A stretch of 64,000 nt of DNA from Phytopythium helicoides (lineage: Eukaryota; Oomycota; Peronosporomycetes; Pythiales; Pythiaceae), in contig JANFNE010000010.1 of NCBI GenBank assembly GCA_024867545.1, positions 682,001-746,000 on the forward strand, written 5' to 3'. The translations under genes were made by a program, and so were the position numbers. This document shows, piece after piece, positions 24,801 to 34,762 of this stretch. Under the pieces are notes generated by a model. The model was not told where the DNA came from. It ran no database searches and saw only the letters and a program-made list of their open reading frames with translations. Within the stretch, counting starts at the first letter, position 1. Each line of letters begins with the position of its first letter.

Positions 24801-27441
24801 CCAAACAGTTCGATAAAAGGCTCATTATCTGCAGTCAGCACAATTGAAGCTGTTGAAACCCGCTGATACGATCCAATCGAGCAAAGATTTGCACGCCATT
24901 CACAATTTTCGGCAGTCAAGACAAACTTGCTCTGTGGAGATCGACTGTCTTGGAGAGTCGCTTGCAGGCTTGGAATCTTCATAAGCCATTTGCTTCTGCA
25001 CACAGCTCTCTCAGATAGCTCAGTTTTGATGCTTTCGGAGGCCCTTACCGGCGGCGGCTTCGGGTCAGGGAGAAAGAAACTCCATTTCCCAAGGACCCAT
25101 GCAAGAGTCTCCATCTCTTCGATCATGAGATCCAAGTGAATACTCGGGAGATTAAGCTTATAGTTGTACATCGCGACCTCGTCTTCGTGAACATCTCCGA
25201 CGAACCCTAAGTGTTTTCCGTTCACGTGGTTCTCAGTTGAGCTGGAAGAATGGCAGCACGCATACGAGTCCATAGACCATCGAGTCCGCGAGTGACTACT
25301 CTTTGAGAGAACGCCTCCTTCAACAACAAGAATGTTGTGCTCATGAAGCGGCTGTCTTGAATATAGCATTCTCTGGAGCGCCTCAAGTTTAGTTGCACTT
25401 GAAAAGAAGCGCACCATGGTTGACCGGAATACGCTTTGGATTGTGTCATTTGACGAATCGGTAGTCGAAACAGTGAAATCTTCTAGCGTCGAGCCAAAGC
25501 AAAATCCGTCGTGGACGGAAAACAGGAAACAAAGGCTTTGGATCGAGACAGAAAGCTGAGAGATTGGTGCGATTGTTGGCGTCACGTCGGGAGTAGCGAT
25601 AACACTGGGATGCGAAGCGTTCCAAGCATTCCACCAGTCGTACACAGGAGTAAGGAGAACCATCCACTTCACCACCGTTTCGTCTTTGACAGAAATGACA
25701 ATTGCCTTGTCAATTCTCACTTTTAACGCTGGTTGATGGCCAACTAGGCGACTTTGGAAAGCTGGAATCACACAAGTAATGCTGACGACTGGCGTAGTTG
25801 AAGGATCAGTCCTAACCGTTTTGGCAGGTACCAATATCTTGGATCAAGCTATAGCTCCCTTCTCCATTCCTTCCCTTCTCGTACATCCGAATCGAATGGA
25901 TCTCAACTCGAATTTCGTCTTCGACACAGGATTGCTTCACACTTCCCGAAGAGGTACCCAGAATCCACAGCCACGACGCGGGTGTCGAGGACAGCTTTTC
26001 TGATTCTTGGCGCTCGGTAAAGATTATCTTCAGTCCATGGCGCAAATGGCCTCGAACGCTAAGACTGGGAGGAGTAATGGCGTCTTCAAATTCGTCATCG
26101 TCGTCGCTATCCTCGTCGCTGACAACAACTGCATTGCCAACCACGGTGTCCAAATCTGCTAGTAGCCACTGCTTTGCGTAGGCGAGAACCATCAAGAAAC
26201 CATCTGAACGAGATGGCTGCTGCCAACTTAGAGCAGCCAGGCGGTCGTACTCGTCGTAAGGTGCCTTCACTTCCATCAACATAGCATATAGAACGTCGAC
26301 ATGCTCCGGCCCGAAGTGGATTGATGGCTGCACTGGGTTATGGATTTCTCGATCACCAAACAGTGTAGCTTCCATTTTGCAGATGTCGCAAGACTCATAA
26401 AAGTTTCCAGGCGTACAACCAACATCAACATCAAGCTCGACATCCGGAAAGGCAGCATTGGCACTGTGGTAAAATAGACTCGTCTGGATCAATATGGTAA
26501 ACAGATATGAGTCGTAAGTGAGCGTGCATTTATTGCAGGAAGAAAGTAAGATGAAGGTACCTTCACAGTGGAAAACCACTCGTGGAATAAATACTTTCGC
26601 TGCAGGTCGTTCGGTGATGAACGATCAGCATACTCAATGTAAGCGGTAACTCGCTCCGTCTTCAGCAGCTGCAAACAAAGTGCACCCCATCTTTTATCAG
26701 CCAGCTAGACTAACTAACTGCCCCGCAACATGTCGCGCTCGCTTACCTTCCGCGATTCCATGATTGAATTGGACTGCGGCGTGAACTCAAGCTCCCATTC
26801 TGCATTCGTATTGATCAGACTCACCGCACCGATCTCGAGCGTGCAACTTCCAGGTCGCTGCACGTCCAAACACAAATCGAGCAGATTACACATCAGCTCT
26901 CGTCAAGTTCACCCCGCATCTGATCCGCACATACCGGCGCGAGCGAGGTTTCCATGCAGTCGTAGCGGACTTGCACGTCCTCCAGCTCGATCTGCACGTT
27001 GGAGATAATATGCGTGACCAATCGCGACAAGTAGGTCCGGTCTGCCACAGCGACATCGTCCGTATCAGCTCCCCACAACCGCAATAATGCAATCCACCAA
27101 GGTCACGCACCATCACCAGCGTGTGCGTCGACCCCATCAACGCTTGTGTCCACATCGTCAGCCGCGAATACAGCCGCCTGCTGCGCTTCTTCCGGCGCGG
27201 ACTGGTGCAGCAGCACGCGGATGCGGCTGGCGCGGATGATGACGGGCTGCGTCCACAGCGCGCGCCACGGGATGTTGACGCTGAAGTGGCCGATCGTGCC
27301 CTCGCCGTAGGGCAGCCGCAGGCGCAGATCCTGGAAGGCCAGATCGCCTTGCCACAGCGACAGCCGCAGCATGCTCGAGTCGAACGACACGAACTTGCCC
27401 AGCAGCCGCTGCAGCAGCAGCGCCACGGCGTGCTGGAGCAT
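12897..27441 (-). CDS. VPS13: Giant VPS13-family lipid-transfer protein with C2, split PH/DEP, PDZ and PH domains
   Basis: About nine exons. Exon 1 (27441 to about 27111) is the chorein N-terminus (LLQRLLGKFVSFDSSMLRLS). Small exons follow to 26.5 kb, then long ones: about 26500-22117, 22057 to about 17460, about 17450-15654 and 15566-12897. After the repeat region a C2 domain is visible near 19.3-19.7 kb (LILVIREARELYNAQYFG). Next come PH-like sequence (EQKGYLLKKDSLLKWNKKYF) interrupted by a DEP-like segment (FYVNGNDLVDFLMSEAPGG), VPS13-C (FDFLGNPVGFLDHIGTGVRD), a PDZ domain (VLQEGDCIVGIGGVDVRG) and a last PH domain (LNGFMLKKGGFTTVKRWFVL). VPS13 proteins bridge organelle membranes and move lipids through a hydrophobic groove. 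Frame breaks near 25826 and 23450 each need one fewer base; near 17460 either one missing base or a 44-nt GTGAGT..CAG intron fits. Confidence 0.9.
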
Positions 27442-27723
27442 GGGCTCGCGCTCGTTCTACGCGGCCAAAATCACTCCGAGCGCCGCGAAAACGCGAGGGG
27501 AGGCTCGTAGGTAGCGTAGCTGGCGCTCCGCTGGCTCGGAAGTCGCGTAAAGGCCCTCGGCAGCGAGCGCGGCAGGTCGAGGCGCGCTCCCCCTGGGGAT
27601 TCAGCCGCTTCCTCGCCCGGCTTTTCTTCTTGTACCACGTAGGAAGGTAAACCGGAGACGTGGTGTGGCGCACACGCTTTTTGACAGCGTCGCTTTGACA
27701 AGCAACAAGGCGACGAACTACAC
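27442..27723. promoter_or_regulatory. Bidirectional promoter region of VPS13 and PIG-B
   Basis: The two genes start head to head 282 bp apart, so both promoters must lie here or overlap the 5' exons. The segment is GC-rich; no clear TATA or oomycete initiator was found. Confidence 0.45.
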
Positions 27724-30105
27724 ATGTGGGAGGAGTTGCCAGCGACGCGAGGCTTCTGGGGGGCCGTGCTGGCCTTCCGCGCGTGGAACGCGCTCGTGGT
27801 GCGCACGAGCTTCAACCCGGACGAGTACTGGCAGGGCCCCGAGGTGGCGCACCGCCTGGTCTTCGGCTACGGCCACCTGTGAGCGGTGCTTTGCGAGGGG
27901 GGGAACGTTGCGAACAGCGGAAAAGGGGGCTAATCGGGCGGCTCCAGCACGTGGGAATGGCAGGACAACGCGCAGATTAGGGGCTTCGCGCACCCAGCGA
28001 TCTTTGCCGCGCTCTACAAGATCCTGCAGCTCTTGGTGAGCTTTGGGGCTGATGACTGGGTCGGTGATTTGTGCTGACTGGGGACTGCATATAGAACCTC
28101 GACTCGCGCTGGGCGGTGGCCTACGGGCCTCGGATGCTGCAGGTGTGCCCACTCGTTTTGATATCCTGAGGAATTGGTGGTGACGCTCGTCTCCATTCTC
28201 GCGGTGCAGGCGGTGGTGTCAACGCTCAACGACTACTTTCTGTACAAGCTCGCCAGCTCGTACTTTGACCGCAAGTCGGCCAAGTGGACGATGCTGTGCA
28301 ACTTCTTCTCGTGGTTCATCTTTTATGTCATGGTGCGCCCGTTCTCCAATACTATTGAGACGCTGTTCACGACTGCGGCACTTGCCTACTGGCCGTGGAG
28401 CTTCCAGGTTTGTTTGCGTCTATTCGTTCGTCAGCGTATGTCTGCGGTGCCTTACGGCTGACGAAAATGCCATTGATTCCGTCAAGCAGAATGCAACCAC
28501 AAAGAAGACTGATGGTATTGCTGCTCCAGCGGGCAATCGCACCCTTGCATTGGTGTTGGCAGCCATGGGTGTTCTGTTTCGCCCGACAAACGCTATTATT
28601 TGGCTCTACCCTGGAATCATGCTGCTACTGAACGCGACCGATCGACTGCGCTTGATCTTCCTGACGGTGCTTCCAATTGCCGTAGCGACAATCGCAGCGA
28701 TGCTCGTCATTGACCGAATTGGTTACGGGGAGTGGACTTTTGTGCCTTACAACTTCATCAAGTTTAATGTTCTCGAGGTGAGTTGGGGACGCTTCTGTCT
28801 CGGTGGCCAAGATGTTGGTAAACTGAGGCTTATTGTTGCCCAACATGTGCAGGGCAAAGATAAGCTCTACGGTGAACATCCTTGGAACTGGTACTTCTCA
28901 CAAGGGTTTCCTTCCATTGTTGGGACGTCGCTGCCGCTAGCGATTGCAGGATACTTGACTGTGCCGGTACGCATATTCATTTTCGTCATAAAGCATCGTG
29001 CACCGTTGTAACTCATGAGTTCTCATTAGCCGGCCAAGAAGGAGCTGGGATACACTGTGCTGTGGTCGCTCTTTATTTTCAGCAATGCCCCGCACAAAGG
29101 TACGGCACTGGTCGCAAAAGCATTGCTATGCTTCTCGATTTCGTAGGTTGATACTCTCGCCTCTATGTAGAATTCCGCTTCGTACTGCCACTTTTGCCTC
29201 CGACGCTTGTGTATGCTGGCTACTGCCTTCGCAATCTCGAGAGTCGCTTGTATGTGCAAGTTCGCGAGCGTACTCAGCGCAACCTTCTGCTCGCTGCCAC
29301 ATTTGCAGTCGTCGTTCCCAATATTGCTGCTGCCTACTACCTTTCGACCATCCACCAAGTGAGCGACAGGATGACTGTGTTGTCTGCATTGAGTGCTTCC
29401 TAATCAAGCTTTGTTTTGTTTTGTGCAGCGTGCACCGTCAGATGTCATGGACTTCCTTGCTGACCGTATTCGAGGTGTGAACTCGGCAATGTTAGCTAGC
29501 CGAAGAATCGTACTCATTAACTCTATCGGTGACGTTGCCATGCTCATTCACAGCTGAACCAAGCGCATCCATTCACTTCTGGACGCCGTGTCACGCGACA
29601 CCTTACTATAGCTACCTTCACCAGAACGTCTCAATGTGGTTTCCCGACTGTTCGCCAGTGTATGGTCCCTTTACCACAATGTGAACTCCCAAAACTCTGT
29701 AGACTAAGGAGGACGCTCTACGTGACCGCTCCAGGAACCGAGAGCGTGCTGAAGGCTGCGAATCCCACCAGCTTGAACGCCATCCCAGTGCATTCCTATC
29801 GAAGACGTATGCGTTCCCCGATATTGCGGGTGACGAAGACAGCCAGTCGGAAGGCAAGGAGCTGCCGACGTATGTTGTGACGTATTCAACGATTGCCACG
29901 AAAATTGGAGACGTGCTGCGCCGTGGGCACTACGCTGAGGTATTGTGCTGGAATGTGATTCTCCTCCCGAGAGAAGCAGTGCTGACGCGTCTGTATATTG
30001 CTTTTTGGGTGATTGCAGGCGGGGTCTTTCGCCCATAGCGAAGTGTCCGGAGACGCTGATTCGTCTGAAGTTGCCGCACAAATGATCGTGTACAAGCGGC
30101 ACTAG
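27724..30105 (+). CDS. PIGB: GPI mannosyltransferase 3 (PIG-B, GT22 family)
   Basis: About ten short exons. The first (27724 to about 27880) has the GT22 catalytic signature FNPDEYWQGPEVAHRLVFGY; with the spliced second exon it reads GHLTWEW. Later pieces include STLNDYFLYKLASSYF, LVLAAMGVLFRPTNAIIWLY, GEHPWNWYFSQGFP, EFRFVLPLLPPTLVYAGYCL and SIHFWTPCHATPYYSYLHQN, each bounded by GT-AG sites. The stop is at 30103-30105. The enzyme adds the third mannose of the GPI anchor from dolichol-phosphate-mannose in the ER lumen. It has many hydrophobic segments, as expected for a multipass ER protein. One junction near 28146-28173 is unclear: the apparent intron is only about 30 nt and ends GAG, so an indel is possible there. 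Confidence 0.88.
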
Positions 30106-30407
30106 ACTGACTGCACGGGCGTTGCTGTGAATGGCCGGCGGTGTCGTGGAAGACTTTGGTGCTGAGTTAGAGGACGACTACGGCTGAAATACACCAGTTG
30201 ATTGGCTGCCAACGTGTTGCCCGGAGCGCTGATAACACCTTCGACTGGTCGAGGCCGGCGATCGGATTCCTTTATATTGATGTGAAGGTTTACACATATC
30301 TGGCAGGCAGGGGAGAAGCGGGCGCCGTCTTCCGGACCAGTATGTCCGCGGAGGGACACGAGCCGAATGGCGGGCGGGTCAACTAAAGCCGGCCCACCAC
30401 CTCAGGC
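30106..30407. other. Convergent 3' spacer
   Basis: About 300 bp between the stops of the convergent PIG-B and TRA2-like genes. No gene is seen. Confidence 0.4.
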
Positions 30408-31379
30408 TTAGCGGCGTCTTCTGTCGTCGTAACGGTCGCGGTCGCTGCTGCCGCGGCCCCTGTCGTCGTATCTGCGGTCGCGGTCGCGGTCGCGGTCGCG
30501 GTCGTCGTAACGGCGCGAGTTTCCGCCGCGGTCTCGGCTACGGCTACGGCTGCGACGGCCGCGATCCCGGCTACGGTCTCGACTGCCGCGGTCGCGCGTG
30601 TTGCCGTACTTGGAGCTAGCCTGTAGCGGGCCCAGATCTGTCGACAGACGGCAACATTAGTCAGCGTCCTTTCAGCGATATGCAGCGATCAGCGCCGTAC
30701 ATCTGCCAGGAGTGCGCTCGTGGCCCCGCGTGCGCTTGGCGTGCTCGACGCGGATGGAGCGGCCGGCGACTTCCTTGCTGCTCAAACGAAGCGAGTTCGG
30801 TAGGTGTTCGCGTCAGGCGCAGGAGCTTGCGGAGCGAAGCGCAGTCGAGCTGGCGGCGTACCCGTTCATCTCGGCCACGGCGTCCTGCGCGTCGCGCACG
30901 TCCTCGAACGTCACAAACCCGAAGCCGCTGCCACACACACACACACACCAATCTCCATCATCAGTCCTCCCACTCGACGCTCTCTCCCCACAACCTCCCT
31001 CACCGCGACATGCGCGTGCCGGGGTCCATGATGACCTCGCACTTCTCCAGTCGTCCGAACTTGGCGAAGAGCTCCTCGAGCTCGCTCTCGGTCGTCTAGC
31101 GCACCTCCGTCAGCCGCCATCCACCCCACCCACCCAACAACAACATCATCATCAACAACAACAAGAGACACCCACCCGCAGCGACAGGTTGGCCACGTAG
31201 AGGTTGTTGCCCGGGTTGTTGCCCTGCGCCGGCGCGTCTCCTCGCGGACGCTCCTCCTTGTGCGCCTCGGGTGAGCGGGAGCGCGGCCGCGGAGACGGCG
31301 AGCGCGAGCGCGCGGCGCGAGGAGAGGCGGAGCGCGAGCGCGAGCGCGGCGACGGCGAGCGGCTGCCCTTGTCCGACAT
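30408..31379 (-). CDS. TRA2-like RS-domain splicing regulator with one RRM
   Basis: Five exons. Exon 1 starts at 31379 with an N-terminal RS domain (SPSPRSRSRSASPRAARSRS) and enters the RRM with NNLYVANLSLR (RNP2). Later exons give ELEELFAKFGRLEKCEVIMD, SRGFGFVTFEDVRDAQDAV (RNP1) and KEVAGRSIRVEHAKR. The last exon is a second RS/RD-rich domain (RDRGRRSRSRSRDRGGNSRR) ending at the stop at 30408. RS-RRM-RS is the plan of Transformer-2, a nuclear splicing activator, and HERTPGRYLGP after the RRM fits the TRA2 linker. GT-AG sites bound every exon. A CA/TG microsatellite sits just upstream of one 3' splice site. Confidence 0.85.
30932..30948. repeat. (CA)n microsatellite in TRA2-like intron
   Basis: About eight CA units on the + strand, so TG units in the transcript, ending a few bases before the intron's AG. 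Length variation here could affect splicing of the RNP1 exon. Confidence 0.8.
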
Positions 31380-31713
31380 GGCGGCGCGGCGCGGGGTCTG
31401 CGAGAGATCTTTGGCTGTGGGCGGCGTGGCGGCGCCCGCTCGAGTCGTCGCGTCGCGCCGACGGACGGGACTGGGCCTTTTTTAGGCGAGAAGAAGGGGG
31501 AAGATCGTGGCACCGCCGCCCCGCGCGTCGCCCCGCCTGTTAACATACGTTTCGGAAGATGTTTGCCCATGCGGGTCATCCCTCCCGCGGACGAAGCCGG
31601 GTTTAGTGGGGGCTACACCATTTTGATGGGGCGGCGCTGGCGACGAAATTGATAGCCGCACCGCCATACTGGCGCCGAGAGCGGCGAATGGAAGGACAAC
31701 CAACGAAGCAGTC
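31380..31713. promoter_or_regulatory. Bidirectional promoter region of TRA2-like and TRF4-like genes
   Basis: 334 bp between head-to-head starts. It is GC-rich near both genes. CTCAGGT-like or TATA elements were not convincing; the call rests on the gene arrangement. Confidence 0.4.
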
Positions 31714-33258
31714 ATGGCGCGCACCAAGGCGGCGGCGCGCAGGGGCCGCGGCAGTCCCGCGCTGGACGCGCCGCCGGACGGCAGGAAGCAGGCGGCGGCC
31801 GCCAAGAAGAGCGCCAAGCAGAAGCTCAAGGCCAAGGGCCGCGCCAAGCACGCGGCCAAGGTGGCCAAGCAGCAGGAGAAGCGCGCGCGGCGCGAGAAAG
31901 GCGGCGACGACGCAGGCGAGGAGGACGAGCTGGACGACGAGGAGGATGGGTTCATCGAGTTCTCGATGGCAGATGATGCTAATGCGTCAGGTCGCGGAGG
32001 CGGTGGCGCCGAGGCTGACGCGGATGCGGAGGAGGGAGAGGTTGACTCGAGCGCGAGCCGACTGGTGCTCGAGAGTGTGCCGTGGATGGGCGACCGCGCG
32101 GGCTACAGCCACCCGAACTTGTACGTGTGTCTGCACAACGAGATCATGGACTTTGTGCGCTTCATGAGCCCGACTGAAGACGAGATGGCCCGCCGCAACG
32201 AGTTGATTGGTGAGATGCGCGAGCTCGTGGCCGACCTGTGGGAAGGCGCGACGCTCGAGACCTTTGGATCGCACCACACGCAGATGTTCCTGCCCAAGAG
32301 CGATATTGATATGGTCATCTTTGGCGTCGCGGAGGGAAAGGCGCCGCTGTTCGAGCTTGCGCGGCGCCTTGAGGAGCGCGACCTCGTCAGCTACATCGAA
32401 GTCATTGACAAGGCGCGCATCCCGATCGTCAAGCTTGTCCACAAGACTAGCGGCATCCATATTGACGTGTCGTTCAACATTGCGGGTGGATTGGCGACGG
32501 CCGATCTCGTCAAGCACTACATGCGCTTGTTCCCGGCGTTCCGCCCTCTGACGCTACTGCTCAAGTACTTTTTGGCGCAGCGCGGCCTCAACGAGACCTT
32601 CTCCGGCGGTATTGGATCGTTCCTGCTGCAGATGATGGTTATCAGCTTCCTGCAGCACCACAGACGCTCATTGGACCCGCCCCACGACGATCCAAAGTAT
32701 AACAACCTCGGACAGCTTTTGCTGGGATTCTTGACGCTGTACGGCCATACTTTCAACTACGAGGAGCTCGCGATTTCGGTGCGGAACGGCGGATCCTACT
32801 TCTACAAGGAAGATCGTAGCTGGTACGATGGCAACCGTCCTTTCCTGATATCGATGGAGAACCCAAACGAGCCCAGCCTCGACATTGGCAAGAACTCGTA
32901 CGACATCCGCACGATCAAGCGATCGTTTGAATATGCTCGGCAGGTTCTGCTCAACGAGATTCGACGCCGTGGTCAGTTCCAGTCGCTTGCGGGTAGCATT
33001 CTCGGCACAATCATTCCCCCTGACAGCCACTTGATCGAACGCAGTGCGCCGACCGACTTTGGCTTTGAGATTTTGTATCATGACCCGAAAAAGACTGCTG
33101 ACATCCGCAAGCAGTACGAGAGACGTCGCAAGGAAGAACTCGATAAGAAGCGAGAAGAGGAGGAGGCCAAACGGGAGCGCAACAAGTCTAGGCGAACGAA
33201 CTCAGGGCAGGAGCCGCCGCATAAACGCTGGAGAGGACGCAACAGCAGGAATTTCTAG
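31714..33258 (+). CDS. TRF4/PAPD5-like non-canonical poly(A) polymerase
   Basis: An intronless gene for 514 residues. Residues 1-110 are Lys/Arg/Ala-rich then acidic, likely nuclear/nucleolar targeting. The nucleotidyltransferase site follows: TFGSHHTQMFLPKSDIDMVI holds the GS motif and first two catalytic Asp, and SGIHIDVSFN the third. The PAP-associated domain has RPLTLLLKYFLAQRGLNETF and GQLLLGFLTLYGHTFNYEEL. The tail is basic and Arg-rich. TRF4 proteins act in the TRAMP-like complex, oligoadenylating aberrant nuclear RNAs for the exosome. Length and order fit this family rather than canonical poly(A) polymerase, because no RNA-binding C-terminal domain is present. Confidence 0.92.
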   Translation: MARTKAAARRGRGSPALDAPPDGRKQAAAAKKSAKQKLKAKGRAKHAAKVAKQQEKRARREKGGDDAGEEDELDDEEDGFIEFSMADDANASGRGGGGAEADADAEEGEVDSSASRLVLESVPWMGDRAGYSHPNLYVCLHNEIMDFVRFMSPTEDEMARRNELIGEMRELVADLWEGATLETFGSHHTQMFLPKSDIDMVIFGVAEGKAPLFELARRLEERDLVSYIEVIDKARIPIVKLVHKTSGIHIDVSFNIAGGLATADLVKHYMRLFPAFRPLTLLLKYFLAQRGLNETFSGGIGSFLLQMMVISFLQHHRRSLDPPHDDPKYNNLGQLLLGFLTLYGHTFNYEELAISVRNGGSYFYKEDRSWYDGNRPFLISMENPNEPSLDIGKNSYDIRTIKRSFEYARQVLLNEIRRRGQFQSLAGSILGTIIPPDSHLIERSAPTDFGFEILYHDPKKTADIRKQYERRRKEELDKKREEEEAKRERNKSRRTNSGQEPPHKRWRGRNSRNF

Positions 33259-33331
33259 TCGAGATCAATTAGTGCTAGGATGCTCTCTGAATGCCAATGT
33301 ACCAAAGTGCCTCACGATCAAACTTGAATCT

Positions 33332-33381
33332 ATTCGCCGTGATCGGATCGTTGAACATTCGCCGTGATCGGATCGTTGAAC
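33332..33381. repeat. Perfect 25-bp tandem duplication
   Basis: The 25-mer beginning ATTCGCCGTGATCGGATCG occurs twice back to back (33332-33356 and 33357-33381) between the TRF4-like stop and the convergent rhodanese gene. No coding role is visible. Confidence 0.9.
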
Positions 33382-33419
33382 ATGTCCCTGAACTCTACGG
33401 AAGCATTCCAAAACCAATC

Positions 33420-34607
33420 TCAAGCTCCAGCCGTTTGTGAAGCCAACGCAGGCGACGCGGGTCGAAACTTGATGTACTTGGTTGTGGGATTGTTCGGATT
33501 AGCAGGCTTCCATTTGAGCGCATTATCTTTCCGGTACAATCGCTGCTCTTCAGGTGTCATGGTTTTCATCTTGAGTACTTCGTGCTTGCAAGCCTCACTG
33601 CAAGCACCATGATAGCTAGACGCACACGCGGTGCACTGAAGAATCAAACCGTGGCACATGAGGTTGCTGCAATTTGTGTGACGATCACACGGCTCGCCAC
33701 ACTGAAAACAACTACCAAGCACATCCTCCGTCACCTGCTCGAACGGCGTCACCTCCTCACCCACACAACGCTGATCGAACACAAAGTTCTTCCCCTTGAA
33801 CAGAGAATCCTCACCACTCTCCTTCACAAACTTCGCGTAGTTCACGATTCCGCCGTGCAACTTCTCGATCTTCTCGATCCCGCGGTATTGACGCAAGTAC
33901 GCGCCGACCTTCTCGCATCGAATGCCTCCCGTGCAGTACATCATGACCTCGCTCGGTTTCTCTCCGTTGTGCTTTGCTGCATGTTGATCGATGATCTCAT
34001 CGAGCGCGTCGAAGGTGTCTCTGAAAGTGTCGACCATGATGCGCGTGGCTCCATCGAATCGTCCGACCTCGTGTTCGTAGAAGTTTCGCACGTCTAGCAC
34101 GAGTGTGTCATCGTCTGGTGTGTTGTTTCTCTGTTGAAGTCGTTGGTGCCATTGGTCTGGCGTGAGAGCGTCGCCGGAGTCGTTAAGGTCGAGAGTTCCT
34201 CGCGTGAAACCATCACGAACGATCTGGTCTCGAACGCGCACGTCCAGCTTGGAGAACATGTCGGTCGGTCTCATGGCCGTCTCGTCCTCATCGTAGTCGA
34301 ACCGGTAGCCAAAGAACAGCTTGGCGTCCTTGAGCAGCCGCGGGAACGACGCCCTCAGCTCCTCCACGTTGGGCTCCGGCAGCACCAGCTGCGCGTTGAC
34401 CCCCTCGGTCGACAAGTAGATGCGGCCGAGCACCTGCAGCTCGCGCCACCGGTCGCGCACCTCTCGCCGCAGCGCCGGCAGCTCCTGCGCCTCCAGCGCC
34501 GTGTAGTTGTAGAGACTGACGTACTGCCAGCGTCCGCGGGCCGCGGAGCTCATGCGGCGAGCGACCGCGGGGCCGCGCGGCCGCAGCGAGAGCCTAAGGC
34601 GCAGCAT
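33420..34607 (-). CDS. TrhO-like rhodanese-domain tRNA uridine hydroxylase, copy 1
   Basis: 395 residues. The N-terminal domain has QYVSLYNYTALEAQELPAL and GRIYLSTEGVNAQLVLP. The rhodanese domain has the active Cys in MYCTGGIRCEK. A Cys-rich tail follows (CFQCGEPCDRHTNC and further Cys pairs). This is the layout of bacterial TrhO/YceA (UPF0176), which makes 5-hydroxyuridine at tRNA position 34 with oxygen. The ATG at 34607 was chosen because MLRLRLSLRPRG and the next residues look like a mitochondrial presequence; the frame is open further upstream but the sequence there is unlike a protein. It is head to head with copy 2, 155 bp away, and shares with it a near-identical tract (about 33680-34240). 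Confidence 0.88.
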   Translation of the reverse strand: MLRLRLSLRPRGPAVARRMSSAARGRWQYVSLYNYTALEAQELPALRREVRDRWRELQVLGRIYLSTEGVNAQLVLPEPNVEELRASFPRLLKDAKLFFGYRFDYDEDETAMRPTDMFSKLDVRVRDQIVRDGFTRGTLDLNDSGDALTPDQWHQRLQQRNNTPDDDTLVLDVRNFYEHEVGRFDGATRIMVDTFRDTFDALDEIIDQHAAKHNGEKPSEVMMYCTGGIRCEKVGAYLRQYRGIEKIEKLHGGIVNYAKFVKESGEDSLFKGKNFVFDQRCVGEEVTPFEQVTEDVLGSCFQCGEPCDRHTNCSNLMCHGLILQCTACASSYHGACSEACKHEVLKMKTMTPEEQRLYRKDNALKWKPANPNNPTTKYIKFRPASPALASQTAGA

Positions 34608-34762
34608 CGTCGAGTGGCCATCAGCCGTCCGTCGGCTGGGCTTGACGAGCCTGCATGTCTTTGTGTGCGCAAGTTTCCGCGCTTTGATTGGGTGAAAATG
34701 GGTTTTAAAAGATTTTATTGGATGATAATGCGGAGCGGATGCGATTGCAACGCACTTTGGAT
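34608..34762. promoter_or_regulatory. 155-bp bidirectional promoter between the two TrhO-like genes
   Basis: The two ATGs at 34607 (-) and 34763 (+) leave only 155 bp. It contains ATTGG words (CCAAT on the minus strand) near 34688 and 34714 and a T/A-rich core, TTTTAAAAGATTTTATTGG. Shared control of both copies is inferred. Confidence 0.45.
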
